Source: Tribonema minus
Lineage: Eukaryota > Sar > Xanthophyceae > Tribonematales > Tribonemataceae
Reading direction: 5' to 3'
DNA: 64,000 nt
Assembly: GCA_017506865.1 (NCBI GenBank)
Contig: JAFCMP010000055.1
Coordinates: 62,001-126,000 of the forward strand
Each line of letters starts with the position of its first letter. Position 1 is the stretch's first letter. Shown here piece by piece: positions 1-11,008 of the stretch. A model generated the notes under the pieces. The model did no database searches. It was not told the DNA's origin and saw only the letters and a program-made list of their open reading frames with translations. Both the position numbers and the translations under genes were made by a program.

Positions 1-543
1 CAGATCACGAGTATGCAACACATTGCGTGCGATTGGCTCATGCAGACACGCCATCTGGCCAGTATACGGTGGCGCGAGCCTCAGCAGCGACACCCCACAT
101 TACATCGCACATGTGCAATGCGGACTGCCTGAGCTTGCATGCACATTTGGCAATGAGCGTGCATGCACCAATGCATAAGCACAAAACACATGAGGAATAT
201 AGCAATGAGCGGGGGCAAGGCGTGGTCTGGATTAGCGAGCGATGCACAAGGCTGGCGGTCAGCGCTGGCGACAGATGTGCTTGTGTCATGCAGCAGCAGC
301 ACTTGCCTTTTCATTGTGACCTGCGTACAGGTTCCAGCTTTCCTTGCAGTTTGTACCCCCGCCACAATCTGTATCTGAAGAATGTACACTATTTACAAAG
401 TCCGAGGGAGAGCGATTGCCATTCAGGGGCGGCTTCCGCAGCAACCGCCGCAGCAAGCATCCTCTAGTATGATGCCAACAAACGGACAAAGCAGTGCACA
501 CCCCAGAGTGCGCATGCGCCTCAGGAACACTGATAACTCGCTC

Positions 544-657
544 AATCACCACTGTGGACCTATGCGGACAACGCCCCCACGCTCTCGCCCGCCCCCCGTC
601 AATCACCACTGTGGACCTATGCGGACAACGCCCCCACGCTCTCGCCCGCCCCCCGTC
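544..657. repeat. 57-bp tandem duplication
   Basis: A 57-bp unit beginning AATCACCACTGTGGACC occurs at 544-600 and again at 601-657 without a visible mismatch. It lies just left of the GC-rich block. The unit length is a multiple of three, but no gene is established here. Confidence 0.9.
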
Positions 658-1244
658 GCCGCTTCCCCCCGCCGCCCCCGCTGCTCGCCGCTCGTTTCAC
701 CGCCACCCGCGCCACTGCCACCGCGGTACTGCCGCCCCCGCCGCCGCCGCCGCCGCCACCCACCAAAGCACTGGCATTGATCCTCAGCGTGCGCGCACTG
801 CCGGGCAGAGCGGCCCTGGCCGCGGCCGCCGCTTGGAACCGCGCTTGCTTGGTCGCCGCTGCCGCTGCGGCGGCGGCAGCGCCGGTCGCCGCGGGCTTGC
901 GCGCCGCAGCGCCGCTGACGATGAGCGCGCGCGACGCCGGGCCGCGCGACGGCGGCGGCGGCGCGGCGAAGATGGAGGACGCGCGTATGGCGGCGAGCCG
1001 CGACTTCTCCGTGGCGCGCATCGTGCGCAGGCGGCTGCGTGGGGGAAGCGAGTCAGCGAGTCGGGTCAGAGTCGGGGCGATGGGGGGAGCGTTTGCGTGC
1101 GAGACGCGCAAACCCGAGGTGGGGGGCGCGCGTGCGCATGAGAGGCGGGCACTTGGCGAGAGCAGCGCGCAGCGGCAACTGCAGCAGATGCGCGGAGGGT
1201 AGCCACCAAGCTATTGAATGTGGTTTGCAGAGTGCAAGGCACAA

Positions 1245-1412
1245 GGGGGGGGGGGGGGGGGGGCACAAAATGCGGATGCTGCGAGCAGCTCGCAGTCAGG
1301 CACACGGCGCCTGCAGCTGGACTCAGCAAAGTGCGGTCACAGCAGAGAGTCACCATTGCGCTCATGCATGTGCATCACACAGAGCCAGAAATGGGGGGGG
1401 GGGGGGGGGGGG
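1245..1412. repeat. Two poly-G tracts
   Basis: Runs of about 19 G (1245-1263) and about 20 G (1393-1412) lie in non-coding DNA. Similar runs of C or G recur at 3271-3301, 3571-3594 and 60545-60561, so long G/C mononucleotide tracts are a habit of this genome. Their exact lengths are unlikely to be reliable in any assembly. Confidence 0.85.
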
Positions 1413-1784
1413 AGGCAAAGGGGGGCGGCTGCGCGCAGCTTGCTGTCAGGGCACCCGCGCCAAGACTCCACCAGAGTGCAGACCGCAGTGGCGGGACTGG
1501 TGCACCTCGACTGCCGTTCAGCCCGTCTGTTGCGCGCCGGCGGCTGCGACGGGAGCTGCGCGGATGATGCGCGCGGATGCCGAGCACTGCGGCGCAGCCA
1601 TCGCGGAGCGATGCCAGCACGCGGGAGCAGCGCTCAACCCCCTCACATACGGAGCCGCCTGCTTGTGCGTAAGCAGTGCATCGGCAGCTCGGCGCTGCGC
1701 CCGACCGCGCCGCCCGCTGCGACCAGCAAGTTCAACCCTCAGCAACTTCAACACCCAATACTGCGAATGCTTGGACCTCAACAT

Positions 1785-3270
1785 CTACCTCGAGTGGCCC
1801 AGGTCCATGGCTCGCGCCGCAGCGGCGTCCGCCTCTGAGTGCGGCAGCAGCTCCACGCCCAGGCCGCGCGCCTGCGCCTCCGCCTCCAGGGCGACGCGCT
1901 CGCGCCGCGCGCCGCGCCACGCGCGCCGCAGCGCCGCGTTGGCATCGTAGTCACTGCCTCTCACGTCGTTGCTCCAGTCCATCTGCAGGGGATGGTAGGT
2001 ATGAATGTGAGCGGCACGGTTCTGGGCACCGCGCTCTGCAGCTAGCACAGAAGAGTGCTGCGTTAATGCTGCACAAAGGTATGTACTGAAGTATACAAAC
2101 GAGTGTGCGGCATGCGCAGGCTGTGGCGCCCTGTGTTGACGCCGTGGTCGCCGCTGCTGCTGCTGCTGCGCATGTCTGCCATCGCTGCGCCCCCGTCTAC
2201 ACGGCGTCATGGCATGTGCGTGCTGGTGCGTCCAGCGGCGGCGACGGTGGCCCCGTAACAACCGCCAAATGTCTGAGTGCTGGGCAGACACGCTATGACG
2301 TACAGTACCGTGCTAATGTGATGCCACACGCCTCAGCCCCCACCCGGAGCGGGGCCCATACGCAACGTACGATACGATGTCTAATGACGGCGGTGAACGA
2401 CACGACACGCCGCCAACGCCCCCCCGTTGTAGCACCTGTCTTGCCACTTGCGGGGGGGGAGAGTCCGACTCCTCGCTCACCAACTTCAACTCTGCCGGCA
2501 CTCCAAACACGTAGAGAGTTTACCACGGTAGATCGATCTCCAGATGGTGCCAGCTCACCATGCTGTCAGGGGGAAAGGGCAGGGTATACATACACACTTT
2601 CATGATGACGCGCCCCCCAAACTTCAACTCACCAGGCGCGTGATGCGCGTCTTCTTGGCGTCCGCCCGCCGCACGTCCGCGTCCGCGTGCTCCAGCCTGT
2701 ACATGGGGTCCGTCGCCAGGCGCGCCTGCGTGTCCTCGTCCGCCAGCACGGGCGCCTCCGCGTCCTCCGCGTCAAAGTGCTGCGCGCCGGGAGCAACATC
2801 GTTTTGGTGACCTATTGTGTACTCCCCAAGTTGTGGACTGCAAGTTTAAGTACTTCAAGCTGTGTACTTCATTTGTGTACTTTTCAAGCGCGCACGTGCG
2901 AGCTGCTTCGCAGCATGCAAGCTTCTGCCGATGGACTACGTTGAGTCATTGCAGATGAAGCGGGGGGTCATCGACAGGCCGCAAGAGCAGCGCGGCGCAC
3001 AGGGTGGGTGAGCAGATCCTTCGTGCTGCGGCAGTGCTCAGACAGATGCATGCCCCAGCGCTCGGCAAGAAACAGCCTCCGCGGAGCGAGCGCGCCCGCG
3101 CCACACGTGCTCAAGCGCTGCTGCGGCTGCGTGCGAACTAATGGCACGAGAAGGTCAGCGCCAGGCTACAAGACGTCAACGACGGCAAGCTGCTCTAATC
3201 CATAGCGGGGGAGGTGGGCACGCAGGCGCGCCCTGACATCAAATTTTAAGATTTCCAGCACATACAGTCG

Positions 3271-3301
<31 letters not shown>

Positions 3302-4718
3302 ATCACGCACCTGCTCCTTGCGCCGTATCCCCGCGGAGAACTCGTAGTCGCTGTTCTTCGGGTCCGTCTTGATGACAAACTCTGTGCTGCACGACGGGCA
3401 GCGCATGTGGAACGCCCACACCGTCGTCGTGAAGTACGCGCCCGCCTTCTCTTTCTTGGCGTTGAAGCGCGTGCCCTTGCCGAGCGGCCGCCCGCAGCCC
3501 TCGCACCACGCATTGTACGGCAGCTCGAAGCGGATGACGCCGTACTGCTCATACTGGTTCGAGCCCTGCAGGGGGGGGGGGGTGGGGGGGGGGGTCAGGG
3601 GGCATAGAGAAAGGGGGGGGGGTCAGGCGCTGCATGCGATGGGGGGGGGGCAAAGTGGCGGTGGTGCTCTGCCGTGCGCTGCGGACTGACAAAGTTTGTG
3701 ATGCCTGACGCTTTTTTTTGCTTCCCATGTTCTGGCAGCATGCAGGCACAACATGCAGACGCAAAGAGGCTCATGCTGCCAAATGAATGCTGCAGTTGCC
3801 ATGGGTGCTCAGATCACTAGGAAAACTTGAGCACGCGACACACAGCTTCACAGCTCAAAGCATCATTTATTGATGCCGCAGCACATCCTGCATCCTGCAG
3901 CAATCCCCAGCAGCCGGCCCTGCGTTGACATTAGCTGCTTGTGACAGGGTAGCTCATATAGCGCCGCAAAAGCGCAAGGCGAATTGCAAAGTGCAGCTCT
4001 AGCTCTTGATCGCGGTACGTTGACGCAGGTGCACCAGTGATAGTGCACTGGTGCTGGTCTGCTGGGCAGTACAGCAGCGCTCAATACGCTCTGCTGCAGC
4101 AGCCGCACAGTCCCGCGTCGTGTTGCGACGGTGGCGGTGATAAGCAGCAGGGTGGGGGACGTATGCTGCTGCAAGCGTTTGAGCACCATGGCCAGGCTGT
4201 CCGATGCACACCGCACGTCATGGCTGTAAATTTCTCCGCTTCAGTGTGCCTCGCGTCTCGTCAGCGCACTGAACGTTCCATTCAACAACAGCTGAAGTAC
4301 ACGTCCGACAGGAACGACTGATGTTATGCATTGTAAACATCGGTTTAAAAGCCATTGCAAAGCAAGGCAACACATTTGAACCTACAACTCGAATTTTGGG
4401 TTGCAAGCCGTCAGGCGACGCTGCGTCTCAAGTGCAAGTGAGCGTATTATTCGTCTAAACGTCAAACTGGAGAGGAATGAAATGCCCCAAGTCTGCTCAG
4501 ATGTTGTTGAAAGTTAACCCCCAGGCCCGAGGCTGGCAGCAGGCAAGTAAATCAAGCTGCCCACAAAAGTGCAGCAATGGTTTCCTATGCACAGTTTCGC
4601 AGGTTTCTTTCAGAGGGTTTACCTTGGATCCGGCAGCCTTGCTCACGCTTCCATGCTTAGGCTCCCATGTTGGCGGATAATAGAAGCCATCAGCCTGCAC
4701 AGCAGCCAGCGATGACAT
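1785..4718 (-). CDS. CCDC130: YJU2/CWC16-family splicing factor, CCDC130 (YJU2B/SAF4) type
   Basis: Four exons on the minus strand: 4718-4623, 3565-3311, 2779-2633 and 1982-1785 (TAG), giving 231 codons. All introns are GT..AG and phase 0 (1057, 531 and 650 bp). Exon 1 starts MSSLAAVQADGFYYPP. Exon 2 carries the family core: NQYEQYGVIRFELPYNAWC, a CxxC pair at residues 53/56, GKGTRFNAKKEKAG, a second CxxC at 88/91, and TDPKN near 99-103. Exon 3 has the TDPMYRLEHADAD stretch and exon 4 the basic ALRRAW helix region, ending shortly after VELLPHSEAD. In known members the two CxxC pairs bind zinc and the protein works in the nuclear spliceosome around the catalytic steps. The protein is shorter than human CCDC130, which has an extra C-terminal tail. 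The last exon could instead splice at CTCGAG/gtagat just before the TAG. The next gene upstream on the same strand is the ankyrin gene. Confidence 0.93.
3271..3301. repeat. 31-base poly-C tract inside an intron
   Basis: A run of 31 C on the plus strand is a G run on the sense strand of the CCDC130-like gene. It begins eight bases after the exon-2 donor (GTGCGT at 3310-3305). A second interrupted G/C tract at 3571-3594 is C-rich on the sense strand and directly precedes the exon-2 acceptor. Confidence 0.9.
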
Positions 4719-5896
4719 GCTTGACGCCGCCGCTATCAATGGCACCTCGGCCACCTCCTCCTCCTGTGTCGCCTAAGAGTGCAATGAAGTTCGGTTGTGA
4801 TCCAGAAGTATCTTGTTAGCGACAGCGCTGCCAGTTTCCAGAAGTATCTTGTTAGGGAGAACGAAACAAACTCGCAGGCAGCCGGCTGCAGCCGAGGAGC
4901 ATGCGACAAAACAGATCATACATGGCTATCTGTTACCCGACCTCAGCATGGTGGGGGGGCGTAGGCTTGAAATGCGGCTGGCATCAGCCTGCGGGGGATG
5001 CCATAACGATGAGTAGCCGCATGCCCTTTACTGTTGACGTACCACCTTTGCGCCAAGTAGCCACCGTAAGTATACTTGCATGTCTTCCGTGTACAAGAAG
5101 ATCTGAAGTTCATATCATGCACATTACCGCAACGTTGTCGTCATCATCTTAGGTCAATACAAATGCGGAGTCAATCACAGCAGGTATTGCAGCAGGCACG
5201 ACGTGAGTCAAAGACTGCACCAGAGAGGGCACGTTGAAGCACGTTGTCAACCAAAGCAACATCAATGCCACAACCCCCAAACACACACATCGGAGGGATC
5301 AAGAAATGCATTTACAGCCCGCACTTGTGAACTAACGACGCTCTGCACGGCGAAGAGCCTATGGAGCGCTGACACGAAATACTGCACCGAGCCTAAATCT
5401 TGTCACTGCCAACCAAGTGCACCACTCAGATGCTTGTCAGTGCTGACGATCGAACTCAATGCGTGATAATAACGACAAGAATAATGTGAGCGACAATCTG
5501 CTCTGTGATTTAGCCACGCCGACGCTAACCATCCGCCGGCGCGCACGCGCAAGGCGCTGCAGCGGGCGCCTCTGCAGGGGCCGCATGCCAGCTGTCGCAT
5601 TCTCAGGCGCAAATGTGGCACTGAGGAGCTGACATGCAGACACTGCAGAGGGCCAGCAGCGCTCCGCATGCCGCCGGCGGGCATCAACTAAGTGCCGCGC
5701 TTCAAGAGTCCGTGACCTCGCCAACGATAAGTGCATAACATCGAGACGCCCTGCGCCACTTTTGTGATCTAAAGTGTCGCCACGCATAGCGCGCGCAATC
5801 GTGTGATGTATCCACATCGGGCTGGGCACTTGCTGCGTCTCAATACGCAGCGTGCGATCGTGCCGGCCCCGCCGTGTCGCGCGCAGCCGCGCCGCG
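4719..5896. other. Intergenic: no gene recognised
   Basis: This lies between the start of the CCDC130-like gene and the end of the ankyrin gene, both minus strand. It must hold the promoter of the former, but I see no clear TATA or other motif. A 17-base stretch beginning TCCAGAAGTATCTTGTTAG occurs twice near 4801 and 4837. Open frames on the minus strand at 5437-6159 are out of frame with the ankyrin exon and look like shadows. Confidence 0.5.
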
Positions 5897-7893
5897 TCAG
5901 CTCCGCGCTGCTTGCAGCGCAGCAGCGGGGGCGCTCTCCAGCGCCAGGCCTTTGGCGCGCGCCCACTGCAGCACGGCCGGGCGGTTGTGCTTGGCGGCGG
6001 CGCTGCCGGCGCGCGCGCTCCAGGCCAGGCCGTTGGCGTGAGCCCAGTTGAGCACCTGCGTGGCGGCAGGGGGGGCTGCGTGTGAACGCTGCTGCGGATG
6101 GCGCGCGACGGGCTGATTGCGGGCGGGCGGCGGCGCAGGGGCGCACGGCGGCGCCTCACGCATGCTGAATGACATTGAGAACTCAGCCATCACCCTCCAA
6201 TGAATGACATTGTGTGAACTGAGATGACCCCGATCGATGAGCATCGTCGCCCTGTCTCAGCACGCGGACGCTTCACAACGCCTCGTCCCATGATTCTGTG
6301 GCGCTTCAGTGCACGCGTTAATAAGGGGCTGCCGATCTCGCTGCACTCACGCCCCGTAAACGCGGCCAACATCATCAAGCACATCGGGCACGTGCCGACT
6401 GAACACACACGCCGCCTCCCCTCGCGCCGCAGCACCGCGCCTCTCCGTCGCACCGCGACTCACCTCCACGTGCCCGTGCCTGGCGGCGTACCACGTCACC
6501 TCCGCGCCGCACGCGCGCCCCTCGCCGTGCAGCCACTGCAGGACGTCCAGGCGCCCGCCCGCGGCGGCGGCGGCGTAGACGGCGCGCTCGTTGAGCGGGC
6601 AGCCGTTCGCCGCCGCCCACTGCAGCACCTGCGCCAGGGCACCACGCACGCTAGCAACAGTCAGTGATGAATGCGATGGATGTGACAGGGATGCGCGCGA
6701 AGGCTGTGTCAGGACAGCGAGACCGTGGACAGTGCACACCGCCCCCGGAGGTGCCGTGCGCTGCTGACTTGACCTACTGCAGCAGTGCAGAGAGGGCCCG
6801 ACTGAGCTCGGGCATCCGTTCTGCGACTGCGCTAGCGGATGAGCTGGGACGGCGCAATGACACGGGCGCACGTGTGGACGTTCTGCGCTGCCAACAGCAG
6901 TCACCCATAGGTGACGCGCGCATGGGTCTGGCGTTTGCCGTGACTGCCTCACAGCTGCGGCGGGATGCCGCTTGAGGGGGGATTGTCGTGACCTACACCA
7001 CCACGCATGGTGCGTACGCTGCTGTCCCAGCAGTCTCTCAGGGGCCTAACTTCAGATGACGACAAGAGCTTAACAAGACTTTTGCGGGCAAAACTATCAC
7101 TACTGAAGGTATACGATCATGCACCGCCAGATGGAGCAGTGCTGCCAGCCATGATCCAGCTGCGACTGTCCGCATGCTGCAGAAGTCAGTGCTACAGCGC
7201 GCGGTAAGTACACGCAAAGTGTATGCCAGCAGCTCGCAACTGCCACTGGCCATGCTACTGGCCGCTTCATCAACATGGGCGTACTGGGTGAAACTCAGCG
7301 CTTGACACTCGCTGCAAACGAACAGAGCATCCCACCATATCGCGCAACGTTCTATAACGCTGATCATACCCTCAGCATCTTGCACGAATGACAGAAAGCG
7401 GGCTTGAGTGCGGCGACGCAGGACACGGTGTGCGTGTGGCGCGTTGCCCCAAAGCACGCACACCAGCTCTGCATGCAGCAGAGCCATGATCTTCGGTACG
7501 TGACGCCCTGAGTCATGTGCCACAAATGACATCAATTCCTCACCGTAGACTCCCTGCCGTGACGTACCTTCAAGTGGCCGCACGCCGCGGCTGCCCACGT
7601 GACGCGCTGGTCCCACGGCGCCCGCTCCATGCGCAGCCGCTGCAGCGTGTCCAGGCTGCCGCAGCTGGCGGCCCAGATGGTCAGGTGCTTGTCGTGCCGC
7701 GGGCACCCGTTCAGCAGCCCCCACTTCAGCAGCTCCAGGGACCTGCAGATGGACCGCATGGAGGTGCGCCGCCTCGGATGGCTGCGCGTGTACGCCCTCC
7801 GCCACTCGCGGCACACCGAGCCCACCAGCAGAAAGCGCCCGCCGCCAAGGAACTGAAACACCTGCGTCAGAGCGTCGCACCACGCAGTCCCGC
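5897..7893 (-). CDS. Ankyrin-repeat protein with F-box-like N-terminus (5' end incomplete)
   Basis: Three exons fit in phase on the minus strand: about 7893-7568, 6628-6464 and 6055-5897 (TGA). Donors are AAG/gtacgt and GAG/gtgagt. Both later acceptors follow CAG at a phase-0 boundary. The first exon reads DALTQVFQFLGGGRFLLVG then SVCREWRRAY, resembling the short helical F-box-like head of many algal ankyrin proteins. Ankyrin units follow: LELLKWGLLNGCP, LDTLQRL, VLQWAAANGCPLNERAVYAA, LDVLQWLHGEG, VLNWAHANGLAW and VLQWARAKGLALE. Every intron falls just before a VLxW unit, so exons match repeat boundaries. About 215 residues are visible. No in-frame ATG precedes the first exon before a stop, so at least one small upstream exon is missing; its acceptor is probably CCGCAG at 7894-7899. 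Ankyrin repeats bind protein partners; the partner is unknown. The F-box identity is an inference. Confidence 0.8.
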
Positions 7894-7899
7894 CTGCGG

Positions 7900-8714
7900 C
7901 GATGGGCACAGTCGGTCTTGGGTGAGGATGAAGCGGTCAGGTGGATCGATGCGAATACATGATGGCACCAGTAGAGGGGGGTGAGGCAGGTTAGCAAGAA
8001 TAAAGCTCAAATTCAAGGGTAGTGCGCGACAACCCGCCCCCGCGATGGCTGAACGATGTCACGGCACAGCACGCGCATGCAGCGTAGGTCGCCCAACAGA
8101 GTTCTAGATCGTGACCGCAATGGTTGCGCCATTGCGCCTTCCAGCGTGCGCGGAGTGGCACGTAGGTTTTGTGGATCATCGCGAGTTTTTTTTACTTCAG
8201 CACGCCGCCACAAGACTCCCACATGTGGATGAAGGGTCTTGTTGAGATGCATAGATCACAGTGTGTCCGCATTGCATGCACGCAGCAACGATGCCACTAG
8301 CCAAACATGATCTCTGCTACAGCTACTGACAAACCATTCGGCTTCTAAGGCTGCAAGATAACGCGTCAACATGCTTGCGCGCCAGTTCGAATGGCCGTGG
8401 AAGGCATCTCACCTCTCTGCTCGCCATGTCTTGCTTCCATCCTGCCTACGGCTGCAGAGGGCGAGACCTCTTCTGTGCTGTGCGCAAGAGAGCGCAGGAA
8501 TTGAACCGAAATACTCGCAACTTGACTTTTGACTCGGTTGGCACTCATCAATGCGTGTTGGTGATCACGATGGCCAGAGTTGTCGGTTGTGCACCACAAA
8601 GTGCATACACAGCGAACGGCGTGCACCATTTCCAAGCCCCATGCACACTCAAGCTTTTTTCTAAAAGTACTTGGTTGTCACCACAACGTCTCGCTGATTC
8701 CAACACTAGCAGGT
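7900..8714. other. No gene recognised
   Basis: This lies upstream of the visible part of the ankyrin gene and should contain its first exon and promoter. Open frames here are short, on both strands, and show no family signature. I could not place the missing first exon. Confidence 0.4.
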
Positions 8715-8915
8715 AAAGATCAGTTGCATATGCAGCTGCTCAGTGTAAGTGCACATGTGCTGTGTATGTGCATGTGCGCACCCTCCAATGAGCGTGTGCT
8801 AACCAGATGCCAAACTTCCCGCGTGCATGCACTCAGTCTTGACATTTGACATGGGGCGTCACGCGCATTCAATCTTTCAGTCTCCATGTACACTCGCATC
8901 ATTGAAAGCATTCAT
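8715..8915. repeat. Partial copy of a dispersed repeat
   Basis: This segment runs from GCAGCTGCTCAGTGTAAGTG to the TACACTCGCATCATTGAAAG stretch. It is recognisably the same as 9540-9735 and 59023-59220, with scattered mismatches and small indels. It is the shortest of the three copies. Confidence 0.75.
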
Positions 8916-9168
8916 GATGAGCACAAAATAAGCCGTTGTTCCTGAGAGAGCAGAGTTCAGCACATATTGACACTGGGTCCTTGATGAGCACTGACGTGCC
9001 ACCCTAGACAGGGTTTGCATCGTGTTTCTAATTCACTTCTTCTGTAGCAACACACCCTCAGCTCTCGTGAGTTGCATCTGCTTACTAGTAGCTGCTTGGT
9101 TGTCCACCTCTGGCACGGTGGTGGTGCTATGGGCTGTCAGTTTCCAGGCTTGCAATCATAGATGCCAA

Positions 9169-10010
9169 TGAGAGCAGCTAGCTTGGGTTAGATACCACAT
9201 GTCAGAAACATGCAAGAGGCACATAGGCTCCTGTGCACAGCTTCACTTCCTCTTACTAAGTAGTACTCTTCCCAGCCATCAGCTACTGATAGACAGGGGA
9301 GTCCATCGCGGTGTAGTGTGCTGGCTGTTCCAAGCCCCGGCTTGAAGCCAACTACCTTGACGCCCGACAAGCAGACTTCGGGTGAGCGCCTTGTGTCTCC
9401 ATTCACGTCAATCACATCACATGTTCTCTCTGGAGCTTCAGGTTGATTGCCTGTTTTGCTTGTCCAGCTAGCAATTGATTGTTAGTTTGCATAAATGACC
9501 AAATGCATCGTAGTTACAGAATTGCCTGCTTCATACACGCAGCTGCTCAGTGTAAGTGCACATGTGCTGTATAAGTATATGCGCACCTTTTGATGAGCGT
9601 GTGTTAACCAGTTGCCACGTGGCGTACGCTTCCGCATGCATGCACTCAGTCTTGACATTTGACATGGGGCATGACAAGCGTCACGCGCATTCAATCTTTC
9701 AACCTCAATGAACGTTTGTGTCATTGCAATGAAGGTATTCATTCATGTTGAGCATTGGGAGCCGTTAATTCCAGACATGCAATCATAGGTGCCAGCAACC
9801 CCTATCCCGCATTCAAGTTGGCATGTGCAGCGGGGATCCTTGATATCCTGCGCTGAATTGCGAGTCGCGTTGCATCAACTTTGAAAGTGTCTTTCCTCTT
9901 TCACTGTGGCACAGAGAGAAAGTTAAGTGGTCGCCCCATGTGCATGCAGTGATGGCATATATATATATATATATTGCTGCTGGCATTCTTACAACTGGAA
10001 CAAAGCTCCT
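9169..10010. repeat. Dispersed repeat, copy 1 (about 0.8 kb)
   Basis: This is homologous over most of its length to 58675-59460 in the same orientation. Shared landmarks are AGCAGCTAGCTTGGGTT, CACATGTCAGAAACATGCAAG, GGGGAGTCCATCGCGGTGTAG, GACGCCCGACAAGCAGACTT and CACGCAGCTGCTCAGTGTAA. The minus strand at 9188-9415 stays open for 75 codons with the stretch DVNGDTRRSPEVCLSG, which is kept with one change in the other copy and may be an old coding piece. No terminal repeats or target duplication are evident. An AT microsatellite (TATATATA..., about 9957-9974) interrupts it. Confidence 0.8.
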
Positions 10011-10173
10011 ACAAGGTGGGGTATGCTGACTCTGAACGTCTGCAGCTATGCGGTAGCATGTCTTGCAGGGCATGTCGCCAACGTGATGCTTACCAGCATG
10101 TCTCTCGCTAGCCCTGCAATCAGTGCTCAGGTGCGCCCCACCCTCGCCCTAGCCCTCACCTTAAACCCTAAGG

Positions 10174-10263
10174 CCCGGGAAGCGTGTGACCGGGCGTTGA
10201 CTCGTGCCTTGCATTGCTCCCGGGAAGCGTGTGACCGGGCGTTGACTCGTGCCTTGCATTGCT
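10174..10263. repeat. 45-bp tandem duplication
   Basis: A 45-bp unit starting CCCGGGAAGCGTGTGACCGG is present at 10174-10218 and 10219-10263 with no visible mismatch. It follows a short CCCTAGCCC/CCCTAA-like stretch. The unit is a multiple of three, but no gene is recognised. Confidence 0.9.
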
Positions 10264-11008
10264 CTCTTGATACTCAGGCACAGTGGCCATGGCTGCAGAC
10301 CTCGACGGCAGCTAGGATATTTGCCGACAAGTTTACTGTCTATTTGCATCAGATTCTGCAGCCATGGGATAGTGTGATTCCGATCCATATTAGTAGCAAA
10401 TGCATATGATTATATTAGGCACAAAAGACTTGCATGCCGGCCTTCTCAAGCATGTTCACATCATAGAAGTATGACAAGTGTATATATTATGCTACCGGAT
10501 GGTGTGCCAGGCTGCTTGCTCATAACCGGTTTCAGCAAAGATGCGAAGAACTCCATGATATAACATGTGCTAATTGTACATCAAGTGTGGTACAAGGTAC
10601 AGAAAGGTGTGCAGGTGCAAGCTTGCTAAAAAAACGCCTCAGTATGTGGCTTCAGCATGCTGATATTATTTTTAAAAGCTGCCATCATGATGCTGGACGG
10701 AACATGCCAGTGTGAGCCCTCACGTCCGCTACAACAGTAGTGGACTACGGGACAAGGGGACAAGGAGCACGCTCGCGACCCAGACTAAAAAGCAAAAGAA
10801 GAAAAGACTTTGAGGCAACAGCAGGCCTGGCGTTCACGACGGTGCATCATGAGCAGACGGCGCCGACATGATGCTGTGTAAAGCGCTGTGCCGCAAAAAG
10901 AAACTAGGTTGGTGCTAGCCATGCAGGTCCTGCCCAAGCACCACCCTGACTGGATGTGCAGATAAATAAGTTCTAGACTGCTGCTGCTTGCTCGGACCGC
11001 ACTGAATA
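10264..11008. other. No gene recognised; 3' flank of the sulfatase gene
   Basis: This is moderately AT-rich DNA with only short open frames. The first few hundred bases left of 11009 should contain the 3' untranslated region of the minus-strand sulfatase gene. I see no distinct polyadenylation signal that I would defend. Confidence 0.4.

Larger units (their letters stand above)
1..1784. other. No gene recognised; GC-rich left flank
   Basis: The stretch from about 650 to 1200 is extremely rich in CGG/GCC triplets and stays open in several frames on both strands, which is expected from base composition alone. A plus-strand frame from 777 to 1202 has ATG codons at 920 and 971 and could hold a first exon, but I find no family signature and no convincing splice partner. 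The rest contains a 57-bp tandem duplication, two poly-G tracts and presumably the 3' flank of the CCDC130-like gene that ends at 1785. Confidence 0.5.

Noticed and set aside
494..1141. Long plus-strand open frame (215 codons) and several overlapping frames on both strands
   Set aside because: The block is almost pure CGG/GCC repeats, so stops are rare in every frame. The translations are Arg/Ala/Gly low-complexity with no conserved motif.
7038..7997. 319-codon minus-strand open frame
   Set aside because: It overlaps the ankyrin exon 7568-7861 in another frame. The ankyrin frame shows clear repeats and fits splice phases, so this one is a shadow.
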